Assembly (NCBI GenBank): GCA_947467405.1
Contig: CANIIN010000012.1
Span: forward strand, 1 to 14,943
Reading direction: 5' to 3'
DNA: 14,943 nt
Origin: Betaproteobacteria bacterium
GTDB taxonomy: Bacteria > Pseudomonadota > Gammaproteobacteria > Burkholderiales > SG8-39
The notes under the pieces are model-generated. The model saw nothing but the letters and a program-made list of their open reading frames with translations, was not told where the DNA came from and searched no databases. The translations under genes and the position numbers were made by a program. This document shows, in pieces, positions 8,441-14,287 of the stretch (within the stretch, counting starts at the first letter, position 1; the number at the start of each line of letters is the position of its first letter).

Positions 8441-8815
8441 ATGGGCATGATGAGCGACACCTACAAGGAATCACTGGCTGCCTGGGTTCGTGGCGACCGC
8501 GATGCCATGGCAAAGGCCTATGCAGACGACATCGTGTGGTATCCGAATCGATCGATGAACCCCGTCCATGGCAAGGTCGCCATGATGGAGTTCATGGAAA
8601 AATTCGGACGGGGAATGACCGACGTTTTCTATGAACAGACAAACATGGTCGAAAGCGGGAATCTGCTCTTTGTCGAAGGCACCGAAAACTACACAAAAAA
8701 GGGCCGCAAGGTCCAGCTACCCTACGCAGGCGTCGTTGAGTTCCGGGATGGGAAGATCATCGGCTGGAGGGATTATTTCGACATGAAATCTCTGGAGGCA
8801 CAATTGGCCGGCTGA
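8441..8815 (+). CDS. NTF2-fold/SnoaL-like protein, limonene-epoxide-hydrolase-like end
   Basis: This 124-aa protein has the length and pattern of the SnoaL/NTF2 cone fold. It carries an N-terminal helix (YKESLAAWVRGDRDAMAKAY), the strand pair DDIVWYPN, a central helix with VHGKVAMMEFMEKFG, and the closing strands GVVEFRDGKIIGWRDYFD. GAGGA (8429-8433) lies 7 nt before ATG 8441; ATG at 8450 is a possible shorter start. The last motif (WRDYFD, 109-114) resembles limonene-1,2-epoxide hydrolase, but the Arg and Asp of that enzyme's triad appear as Gly80 and Glu82 in my alignment. Epoxide hydrolysis is therefore doubtful, and an isomerase, dehydratase or binding role is as likely. It sits 61 nt after the oxygenase and probably shares its transcript. 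Confidence 0.8.
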   Translation: MGMMSDTYKESLAAWVRGDRDAMAKAYADDIVWYPNRSMNPVHGKVAMMEFMEKFGRGMTDVFYEQTNMVESGNLLFVEGTENYTKKGRKVQLPYAGVVEFRDGKIIGWRDYFDMKSLEAQLAG

Positions 8816-8846
8816 GCAGGTGGCAGACTGCAACGCTGCAGAACCT

Positions 8847-8879
8847 GAAAAATTTCCCCTGCTCCTACCGGAATTTTTC
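8847..8879. terminator. Possible bidirectional terminator between convergent genes
   Basis: GAAAAATT (8847-8854) pairs with AATTTTTC (8872-8879), and the stem can extend by two CC/GG pairs past a bulged T. On either strand the second arm is T-rich, as expected for a shared terminator between the + strand NTF2 gene (ends 8815) and the - strand ligase (ends 8865). The right arm lies inside the last ligase codons and its TAG stop is in the loop. The stem is AT-rich and so modest in stability. Confidence 0.35.
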
Positions 8880-10502
8880 GCGCTTCAGAACAATCCCGGC
8901 CGCCTCGCGGTCCCATGTATCCGCCGTCACCGCCTCTTTTCGCAGTTCGGCCTTCTGCACCTTGTTGGTCGGTGTCTTGGGCAGTGCGGGCAGGATCCGT
9001 ACGTACCTCGGCACCATGAAATGCGCCATGCGGGGAATCAGGAACTGCACCAGGTCCATGGGATCAATGGTCGCCCCAGGTTTTGGTGCGACGATGACCA
9101 TGACTTCATCTTCACCCGCAGGGTTCGGCACGGGTATGGCGGCAGCCTCCAGCACCGACGGGTGCGCCATGACTTCCCGTTCAACTTCGAGTGAGGAGAT
9201 ATTCTCCCCGCGCCTACGGATGGCGTCCTTAGCCCGGTCCACGAAGTAGAAGTTCCCTTGTGCATCCTTGCGAAAAACGTCGCCGGTATGAAACCAGCCA
9301 TTGCGCCAAGCTTTCGCCGTGGCCTCCGGCATGCCGTTGTAGCCGGTCGTCATCGCCCACGGCAGGTCCGTACGCAGTATCAACTCCCCGGCCTCACCAT
9401 CGGCAACCTCCATGTCGTTTACATCAACCAGGCGGCACTGGACTCCCGTGCGAGGCTTTCCGCAACTCCCGAACGCCCGCGTATTGATGTCCGCAATCAG
9501 CGGTACCGAAACCTCGGTCATGTTGAATCCGGTGAGGTAACTGAAATCATAGCGTTCGGCCAATTTCACGGTCTGCGGTGTCACGGGCGCAAGCGTCACC
9601 ATTCGCAACGGGTTATTTTTTTCGTCCGGCGACGGTTCCGCCTTGGCGAGGAATTCAGCCATCACCCCGATCAAACCGGCCGTCGTCGTGCAACCAAGTC
9701 CCTTGATCTGGGACCAGAAATTTCTGCTGTCGAAACCATCCACCAGGACAAATGACGCGCCACGCGCAAGCACCGCATAAATCGAAGTGGTGCCCCCGAC
9801 GTGAAACATGGGCAGATTGATCAGCATCCGGTCATCACGGTCGATATAACCGTAGCACGCCAGACCGGTCGTCCAGACCTGCAGGTAGGACGTCAGGACC
9901 CCCTTGGATGGTCCGGTTGTCCCCGAGGTGTAGATGATACCGTGGGTATCCCATGGCTGAATTCCCGCGCTCCCATTCAGTTTCTGCGGATCACCGCGCA
10001 ACACTGATTCCGGCAGCAAGGTTCGTCCGCCGACGGCGATGTCAGGCACATCGCCCCCGACCACGACAATCGAGTCCAGATCAGCGAGATCGACATCCTT
10101 CAGTCGATCCGCCAATCCGCTGTGGCAAAGCATGAGTCGTGCGCCCGAGTTCCTGATGACGTGCGCGAGCAGGTTTCCTCGGTAGGACGTATTGATGGGC
10201 ACGTAGATGGCACCCAGGTAATTGCTGCCGAACCACGCCAGAAATGCGGCTTTCCCGTTCGGCAGCCAGGACAACACCTTTTGCCCGGCGGACACGCCAA
10301 GAGCCTGCAGCGCCTGGGCAGCACCGCGAACTTCCTCTCTGGCCTGAGACCACGTCCATTGAACGCCATCTTCGAACACAGCAAATACGCGGTCCGGTGC
10401 ATGAGTGGCCCAATGATCGAGAAGCGGTCCCAGGACGCATTGCTCCCGGTCAGGCATGGACGAATCAAGCCATGCTGGATGTGCGACGGGAACAGTTGTC
10501 AA
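8865..10502 (-). CDS. AMP-dependent acyl-CoA ligase, CaiC/crotonobetaine-CoA-ligase-like
   Basis: This 545-aa ANL-superfamily ligase makes an acyl-CoA from an acid, ATP and CoA. Motifs are P-loop YTSGTTGPSKG (191-201), GFNMTE (325-330), GWFHTGD (402-408), DRAKDAIRRRGENIS (422-436) and catalytic lysine region PTNKVQKAEL (511-520). The RRGENIS hinge and overall pattern resemble CaiC-type ligases; the substrate is unknown. The longest form starts with TTG at 10500-10502, preceded by GAGAG on the minus strand, and an in-frame TGA lies just upstream. The ATG at residue 16 (MPDREQC) is an alternative start without a visible ribosome-binding site. It converges on the oxygenase/NTF2 block and could activate an acid formed after oxidative cleavage, but it is transcribed separately. 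No convincing promoter is seen in the 134 nt upstream. Confidence 0.87.
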   Translation of the reverse strand: MTTVPVAHPAWLDSSMPDREQCVLGPLLDHWATHAPDRVFAVFEDGVQWTWSQAREEVRGAAQALQALGVSAGQKVLSWLPNGKAAFLAWFGSNYLGAIYVPINTSYRGNLLAHVIRNSGARLMLCHSGLADRLKDVDLADLDSIVVVGGDVPDIAVGGRTLLPESVLRGDPQKLNGSAGIQPWDTHGIIYTSGTTGPSKGVLTSYLQVWTTGLACYGYIDRDDRMLINLPMFHVGGTTSIYAVLARGASFVLVDGFDSRNFWSQIKGLGCTTTAGLIGVMAEFLAKAEPSPDEKNNPLRMVTLAPVTPQTVKLAERYDFSYLTGFNMTEVSVPLIADINTRAFGSCGKPRTGVQCRLVDVNDMEVADGEAGELILRTDLPWAMTTGYNGMPEATAKAWRNGWFHTGDVFRKDAQGNFYFVDRAKDAIRRRGENISSLEVEREVMAHPSVLEAAAIPVPNPAGEDEVMVIVAPKPGATIDPMDLVQFLIPRMAHFMVPRYVRILPALPKTPTNKVQKAELRKEAVTADTWDREAAGIVLKREKFR

Positions 10503-10636
10503 TTCATGCTCTCAGTCTTCATGTACGAGGTCAGAAAATGTCGTGAAGTCGGCAACGGACACGGCGTCCTGCCAAGGCAGCCGAACCAAACAACATCGAG
10601 CCAACCACGCCATCCTCCGCCATCAGTGGTTCTTGC

Positions 10637-11275
10637 TCAATATTCAACCGGAACCGGATCCAGGCTGCGCCACAGGTACCAGGTGGCCACAGACCGCCAC
10701 GGCGCCCACTTTGCCGCCAGACGCTGGATGGTACGCGCCGTGACGCGCCTGCCGCGAAAGTAGTGCAACGCCACCGCCTTCTGCAAGCCGACATCATCCA
10801 GTGGCAAAACGTCAGGGCGAAGCAGATTGAACATGAGGAACATTTCGGCCGTCCAGCGACCTATGCCGCGGACCGTCGTCAACTGCTCGATCACCGACTC
10901 GTCATCCATGCCGGACCATGCCTTGGGCCGGACTTCGCCGCTCAGGAAGTGCCGCGCCAGATCGTGGATATATTCCACTTTGCGGCGCGACAGTCCTGCG
11001 GCCTGCAGCGCGCCCGGACTGACAGCCAGCACGTTCTCGGGAACGACGACATTGACGGCCGACTCGAAGCGCCCCCAGACCGTGGCCGCGGCCTGCACGG
11101 AGATCTGCTGGCCCACTATGGATCTGGCCAGTGTAAAGAACGGCTCCCCCCGGCGTACCATCGTCACGCGCGGATGCGCGCGGATGATGGCGGCTAACAC
11201 GGCGTCTTCCCTGGCCAGATGACGCCTTGCCGTCACCCAATACGCCGGTTGTTGGCCGATAAGCGGGCTGGCCAC
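10637..11275 (-). CDS. alkA: DNA-3-methyladenine glycosylase II (AlkA-type)
   Basis: This 212-aa protein belongs to the helix-hairpin-helix DNA glycosylase family, which excises alkylated purines. Visible are ARSIVGQQISVQAAATVWGRF (50-70), the HhH segment LTTVRGIGRWTAEMFLMF (132-149) and the catalytic aspartate region LPLDDVGLQKAV (157-168; Asp161 by comparison with E. coli AlkA). The frame stays open further upstream to 11476, but that part overlaps the HNH gene and does not look like the family. I therefore place the start at GTG 11275, preceded by GAGACGG on the minus strand. This gives a normal length for the short AlkA form. It begins 5 nt after the HNH stop, so the two genes are probably translated from one message. 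Confidence 0.85.
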   Translation of the reverse strand: MASPLIGQQPAYWVTARRHLAREDAVLAAIIRAHPRVTMVRRGEPFFTLARSIVGQQISVQAAATVWGRFESAVNVVVPENVLAVSPGALQAAGLSRRKVEYIHDLARHFLSGEVRPKAWSGMDDESVIEQLTTVRGIGRWTAEMFLMFNLLRPDVLPLDDVGLQKAVALHYFRGRRVTARTIQRLAAKWAPWRSVATWYLWRSLDPVPVEY

Positions 11276-11280
11276 CCGTC

Positions 11281-11862
11281 TCAGGCCGGGACAGCAGAGA
11301 GGATGCGACTTTGGCTGCTCACATGGGGCCGCAGGAACTCCATCTGATCGGCAAGAATGCGTCGATTGGTCAAGATGAGGTACTCGGCCTTGTTGGGCAC
11401 ATACGGGGCATACATGAGTTGCAACCCCGCTTCCTCGGGCGTGCGATTGCGCTTCTGACCATTGCAATGGCGACACGCCGTCACCACATTCATCCAGGTA
11501 TCCAGGCCACCGCGCGAGACCGGGCGGATGTGATCACGCGTCAGGCGCAGGAAATTCATGGCGTCACCGCAGTAGGCACAGGTGTGCTGGTCCCGACGGA
11601 ACAGTTCACGGTTGCTGAGCGGTGGCACATGGTTGAAAACCTTGGCCGCCATGGCCTTGCCCTTGATGGCGATGATCGAGTGACCGCTGATGCTGGAACG
11701 CGCGCCAGTCTTCTGACACACGCCACCGTGCGCGGTAAAGGCATGCTCCCCCAGTGTCCAGGCGACGAGGTTCTTGGCGTAATAGAAACACGCCTGCTGC
11801 CAGGTGATCCAGCGATTTGGAACACCGTGAAAATCCAGCGTCAGAATGAGCGGAGCGTCCAT
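11281..11862 (-). CDS. HNH endonuclease
   Basis: With ATG 11862 as start the protein is 193 aa. The C-terminal half carries a zinc-supported HNH fold: Cys95-x2-Cys98 (CAYCGD), Asp110-His111 (TRDHIRP), then Asn125 and Cys130-x2-Cys133 (TACRHCN), matching HNH_5/McrA-like nucleases. The N-terminal half (ILTLDFHGVPNRWITWQQAC) is shared with a conserved proteobacterial HNH group, as far as I recall. The frame could extend to 11940, but that 26-residue extension looks unlike the family and ATG 11862 fits better. The role is unknown in general; a DNA-processing or repair role is suggested by alkA immediately downstream. No methyltransferase is adjacent, which argues against a plain restriction system. 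Confidence 0.82.
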   Translation of the reverse strand: MDAPLILTLDFHGVPNRWITWQQACFYYAKNLVAWTLGEHAFTAHGGVCQKTGARSSISGHSIIAIKGKAMAAKVFNHVPPLSNRELFRRDQHTCAYCGDAMNFLRLTRDHIRPVSRGGLDTWMNVVTACRHCNGQKRNRTPEEAGLQLMYAPYVPNKAEYLILTNRRILADQMEFLRPHVSSQSRILSAVPA

Positions 11863-11995
11863 ACCCGGTTTGCTGCAGCACGAGGCCGCGAATCCCTTTA
11901 TCGGTTGATTCCGCCGCAATGAAAAGTCGCGACTAAACAAACAGCTGCATAAACTTCTGGAGAGATTGTGCCGGAAAACCCGCCGTCATGCCAGC

Positions 11996-12013
11996 GCCAA
12001 GCCCCCTCTTGGC
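11996..12013 (-). terminator. Weak hairpin downstream of cnoX
   Basis: GCCAAG (11996-12001) and CTTGGC (12008-12013) form a 6-bp stem with a 6-nt loop, 65 nt after the cnoX stop on the minus strand. No direct U-tract follows; a TTTT appears about 18 nt later. It may slow or end cnoX transcription before the HNH gene, but is weak. Confidence 0.25.
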
Positions 12014-12077
12014 CGTCAGTTAAATCATCCGAACGAGCCCCATGACACGCGGTCAAGCGATCACCATCTACCCCGAC

Positions 12078-12938
12078 TCAGTTCAACGCAGCCGCCAATC
12101 GACGACGAAAGCGACCGACAAGATCAACATGCTCTGCGGCAAGTCCGAATACCTGAACCATGCCCTGGCGTGCCTTCTCGCGCATCTCGCCGCGATCGTG
12201 CTCAACCACCCACATCAAGGCTTCGAACGCGCCTTCAAACTGGCCGTCAGCCATGTGTCGTTGGGCCAGATTGATGCGCAATTGCAGATCTTGCGGTGAC
12301 TGGCTGATGGCCGCCAGCAAGGCAGCCACTCCCGGCAGACCCTGCCCGACCTTCCACAGGTCGATCTGTGCCGCAAGCTTCGTTGCCAATGCTTCCACTT
12401 CACGCTGCCCCTCGGGCATTTCCAGGAGAATCAACTCGGCCTCCGAATAGGCCTGCCGGGCAATCAGCACTTGAACAAGATCGAGTCTCGCAGCCGTCAG
12501 TGTCGGCTCCTTGATGACGGCTTCCCGCAAAGCGGACTCGGCTTTCTCGAAATCGCCTTCCCGGCTGGCGGCCTGTGCAGCCAGACGTAACTTCTCCCCT
12601 TCGCCAGGAAACAGACCGTCCAGAAACGCGCGCACCTTCGGCTCGGGAATGGCGCCCGTGAACTCCGCGACCACTTCACCATTGACAACCGCCTTGACGT
12701 TGGGGATGCCGCGGATGCCGAAGCGCTTCGCCAATTCCGGCCATTCGTCGGTATTGAGCTTCGCAAGCGTGAATCGCCCGACATAAGCCTCGGCCAAACG
12801 CTCCAGAATGGGCTTCAGGGCACGGCACGGCGCGCACCACGGCGCCCAGAAGTCGATCACGACAGGCATGTTCCTTGAAGCCTCGATGACTTCCTTCTCG
12901 AAGTTCTCTGCGGTGACATCAACTGTGAACTGGCTCAT
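12078..12938 (-). CDS. cnoX: Thioredoxin-domain chaperedoxin CnoX (YbbN) with TPR-like C-terminus
   Basis: This 286-aa protein has an N-terminal thioredoxin domain (about 1-110) with the active site WCAPC (34-38) and cis-Pro79 in GIPN. A helical TPR-like region follows from about 115 to 286 (EGDFEKAESALREAV, RQAYSEAELILLEMP, DGQFEGAFEALMWVV). This is the CnoX architecture: a holdase that protects substrates from oxidation and hands them to GroEL or DnaK. E. coli CnoX has SxxC and lacks thioredoxin reductase activity, whereas this protein keeps both cysteines, as in Caulobacter CnoX, so it may also reduce disulfides. AGGGAG lies 5 nt before the ATG on the minus strand. It is divergent from the DksA-like gene. 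Confidence 0.9.
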   Translation of the reverse strand: MSQFTVDVTAENFEKEVIEASRNMPVVIDFWAPWCAPCRALKPILERLAEAYVGRFTLAKLNTDEWPELAKRFGIRGIPNVKAVVNGEVVAEFTGAIPEPKVRAFLDGLFPGEGEKLRLAAQAASREGDFEKAESALREAVIKEPTLTAARLDLVQVLIARQAYSEAELILLEMPEGQREVEALATKLAAQIDLWKVGQGLPGVAALLAAISQSPQDLQLRINLAQRHMADGQFEGAFEALMWVVEHDRGEMREKARQGMVQVFGLAAEHVDLVGRFRRRLAAALN

Positions 12939-12968
12939 TGCTGCTCCCTGTAAGGCGTCCGAAGCGCC

Positions 12969-12974
12969 AGTATA
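12969..12974 (-). promoter_or_regulatory. Possible -10 box of cnoX
   Basis: The minus strand reads TATACT here, five of six matches to the sigma-70 -10 consensus, about 30 nt before the cnoX ATG. No good -35 is found at 16-18 bp, so this is tentative. Confidence 0.25.
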
Positions 12975-13003
12975 GATGTGGTGGCGCCATCACGAATTCA
13001 AGC

Positions 13004-13147
13004 GAGCAGGGCTTCCGGGTGATGACTTCGGAACACCCGTATTTCGATGGCGATTCTCTCAATGGCTCCAAGGTGCTTGACGTGGATCAACCCTTCTTGC
13101 GGCACTTGTCCTTAACCTTGAATCAGTATCAGTCAAAAGCCCTGCTC
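13004..13147. repeat. 11-bp inverted repeat spanning the cnoX-dksA-like intergenic region
   Basis: GAGCAGGGCTT (13004-13014) is exactly the reverse complement of AAGCCCTGCTC (13137-13147), with 122 bp between the arms. The arms nearly bracket the gap between the divergent genes (12939-13174). The right arm would be in the 5' leader of the DksA-like gene, ending 27 nt before its start. It could be paired regulator sites or a long-range RNA fold; I see no other clear promoter element inside. Confidence 0.4.
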
Positions 13148-13174
13148 AAGGGCAAATCAGAAAGGAGTTCATCA

Positions 13175-13549
13175 ATGCCCCCACTCTCACCAGCCGACCT
13201 CGCCGCATTACGCGAAGCACTGCTGGGTCGGCGCGCTCAATTGAGCGCCGAGATCAGCGACAAGCTCACGGACGCCCGTTCCGAGCGAATAGGCACCGAT
13301 GCCGTCGCCTCCACGGACGGAGGTGATCGCGCGGCGATCAGCAGCGCCGGCGACCTGGATATCGCCCAGGCACGACGCGACGCGGATGAGTTGCAGGAAA
13401 TCGAAGGCGCCGAAGAACGCATCAATGCCAGGACTTACGGACAATGCATCGACTGCAGTGAAGACATCCCGATTGCACGACTGCGCGCCTATCCGGCTGC
13501 AGCACGTTGCAATCAGTGCCAACAAGCAGCCGAGAAGGCACGCCATTAG
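13175..13549 (+). CDS. DksA/TraR-type C4 zinc-finger protein
   Basis: This 124-aa protein of the DksA/TraR family binds the RNA polymerase secondary channel to alter transcription initiation in stress or stringent conditions. The zinc finger is Cys91-x2-Cys94 (CIDC) and Cys112-x2-Cys115 (CNQC). A coiled-coil-like stretch precedes it, and the tip holds Asp48-Gly-Gly-Asp51-Arg-Ala, matching the D-x2-D-R-A tip needed for E. coli DksA activity. It is shorter than housekeeping DksA (151 aa), so it is probably a paralogue. AAAGGAG (13161-13167) is 7 nt before ATG 13175 and fixes the start. The frame is open upstream for about 80 more codons, but that part has no family resemblance. A gene for an eRF1-like protein follows after 49 nt. 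Confidence 0.87.
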   Translation: MPPLSPADLAALREALLGRRAQLSAEISDKLTDARSERIGTDAVASTDGGDRAAISSAGDLDIAQARRDADELQEIEGAEERINARTYGQCIDCSEDIPIARLRAYPAAARCNQCQQAAEKARH

Positions 13550-13598
13550 CCTTCACCAGGCATGCGACAAACCATCCCGATTCAACAGAAAGAACATC

Positions 13599-14012
13599 AT
13601 GAAATTTTCACATGCGGTGGTCTGGCTCGATCACCAACGCGCCCACGTCATCCACTTCAACGCTGATGCCAGCGAGGCCAGGGAGATCAAACACAAGGGT
13701 GGTGCCAATCACTTGCATCACAAGCATGGCGCGGTCGGCTCCGGACATGCCGCTGAAGATCCCGCCTATTACCACGCCGTTGCCGAAGCGCTGAAGGGAA
13801 CGGCGGAGGTGCTGGTGCTCGGCCCCGCGGCTGCCAAGAATGAATTCATCAAACACATCCAGAGTCATGACAAGGCCATCGCATCGGCAGTTGTCGGCGT
13901 GGAAAATGCAGATCATCCGAGCGAGGGCCAGATTCTGGCCCATGCGCGCCAGTGGTTCGAGAAGAAGGACCAGACTATCGCCCGCAACGACATGCCCTTG
14001 AAGGGAATGTGA
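13599..14012 (+). CDS. eRF1-like 'translational machinery' protein
   Basis: This 137-aa protein resembles a small family annotated in betaproteobacteria as 'translational machinery protein', with an eRF1 domain-like RNase H fold. Shared features are the N-terminal HAVVWLDHQRAHVIHF, the His-rich segment HLHHKHGAVGSGHAAED (38-54), the strand VLVLGPAAAKNEFIKHI (71-87) and VVGVENADHPSEGQ (98-111). The His-rich patch could bind metal. The biochemical function is unknown; related eRF1-like proteins in other bacteria have been linked to ribosomes. ATG 13599 follows a weak AGAAAGAA. It is 49 nt from the DksA-like gene and likely co-transcribed. Identification is from memory of the family pattern. Confidence 0.72.
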   Translation: MKFSHAVVWLDHQRAHVIHFNADASEAREIKHKGGANHLHHKHGAVGSGHAAEDPAYYHAVAEALKGTAEVLVLGPAAAKNEFIKHIQSHDKAIASAVVGVENADHPSEGQILAHARQWFEKKDQTIARNDMPLKGM

Positions 14013-14025
14013 CTCTCGGGCACGC

Positions 14026-14056
14026 AAAAAAACGGCCGAACCCGTGGGTTCGGCCG
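14026..14056 (-). terminator. Strong intrinsic terminator, minus strand
   Basis: On the minus strand CGGCCGAACC (14056-14047) pairs with GGTTCGGCCG (14042-14033), a perfect 10-bp GC-rich stem around a CACG loop. Seven T residues (14032-14026) follow directly. On the plus strand the hairpin is preceded by the A-run and followed by AAAGAAC, so it is not a classical terminator for the eRF1-like gene. It would end the candidate small RNA, and also any read-through from the livF gene at 14288. Confidence 0.85.
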
Positions 14057-14099
14057 AAAGAACTTTCACCCCAAAGGAGGAGGAAAAAGGCGAAAGCAC
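14026..14099 (-). ncRNA. Candidate small regulatory RNA with anti-Shine-Dalgarno loop
   Basis: The predicted transcript runs about 74 nt from a start near 14099 (12 nt after the sigma-54 -12 element) to the U-run at 14026. A 5' stem-loop pairs GCUUUCGCC (14097-14089) with GGUGAAAGU (14070-14062): nine pairs, two of them G-U. It exposes an 18-nt loop, UUUUUCCUCCUCCUUUGG (14088-14071). The loop is complementary to AAAGGAGG-type ribosome-binding sites, as in anti-SD sRNAs of neisseriae and alphaproteobacteria. A short UCUUUC linker and the terminator hairpin follow. Promoter, target-binding loop and terminator in correct order and spacing support a real gene; expression is untested. An alternative fold, GAAAGUUCUUUC, is weaker. 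I do not recognise it as a named sRNA. Confidence 0.6.
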
Positions 14100-14108
14100 T
14101 TTCCTATA

Positions 14109-14124
14109 AGCAGAACACGTGCCA
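14109..14124 (-). promoter_or_regulatory. Sigma-54 (RpoN) promoter, -24/-12
   Basis: The minus strand reads TGGCACGTGTTCTGCT (14124-14109). Against the consensus TGGCACG-N4-TTGCW, all seven -24 positions match and four of five -12 positions match, with the invariant GG and GC exactly 10 nt apart. The expected start is at about 14099-14098, just before the anti-SD stem-loop. Sigma-54 promoters need an upstream enhancer-binding protein; NtrC-like dyads lie 100-150 bp upstream. Confidence 0.65.
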
Positions 14125-14222
14125 GCGCGTTGCTGTACCCCGGTACCTACGCGCCTCGCTCCAGGATCACTCTGCTCCGAGAGTTCCAGCAAGCGCTGTT
14201 GTTCACAAATGATCCATTGACC

Positions 14223-14237
14223 GGCGCAATTTGGTGC
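14223..14237 (-). promoter_or_regulatory. NtrC-like enhancer half of a pair (proximal)
   Basis: On the plus strand this reads GGCGC-AATTT-GGTGC; seven of ten defined bases match the NtrC dyad GCACC-N5-GGTGC, with one perfect half-site. Its centre (14230) is about 131 bp upstream of the predicted small-RNA start. The second site is centred 31 bp further away, on the same DNA face. The activator could be NtrC or a relative. Confidence 0.4.
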
Positions 14238-14253
14238 AATTCACAATCCCTCT

Positions 14254-14268
14254 GCACCAATTCGGCGA
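14254..14268 (-). promoter_or_regulatory. NtrC-like enhancer half of a pair (distal)
   Basis: On the plus strand this reads GCACC-AATTC-GGCGA; eight of ten defined bases match GCACC-N5-GGTGC, with one perfect half-site. The centre is 14261, about 162 bp upstream of the predicted start and three helical turns from the proximal site. Together the two perfect half-sites also form the dyad TTGGTGCA (14231-14238) / TGCACCAA (14253-14260). Confidence 0.42.
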
Positions 14269-14272
14269 TGTC

Positions 14273-14287
14273 GTCGCGTGTCGCGAC
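14273..14287. other. Hairpin abutting the stop of the second livF gene
   Basis: GTCGCG (14273-14278) pairs with CGCGAC (14282-14287) around TGT, directly next to the TAA stop at 14288-14290 (minus strand). No U-tract follows. It could protect the 3' end of the liv message; it is short. Confidence 0.25.

Noticed and set aside
8380..8450. Possible frameshift at the end of the carotenoid oxygenase
   Set aside because: The last iron histidine motif (GTHSCWA) is already followed by a normal short tail, so the protein looks complete.
10503..10636. Promoter or coding sequence between alkA and the CaiC-like ligase
   Set aside because: I found no acceptable -35/-10 pair, and the open frames here are shadows with no recognisable protein.
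11276..11476. Upstream extension of the AlkA frame
   Set aside because: It overlaps the HNH coding end, is rich in residues unlike the family, and the GTG at 11275 gives the normal family length.
12938..13174. 80-codon N-terminal extension of the DksA-like protein
   Set aside because: The frame is merely open; it lacks family similarity, and a strong ribosome-binding site marks the start at 13175.
14073..14083. Perfect plus-strand Shine-Dalgarno-like AAAGGAGGAGG
   Set aside because: No start codon follows at a usable distance and no open frame resembles a protein. It is better explained as the complement of the sRNA loop on the minus strand.
14056..14103. Two GAAAG-N2-CTTTC palindromes as separate hairpins
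   Set aside because: Two-nucleotide loops are strained; the longer pairing between the outer arms explains the same bases better.
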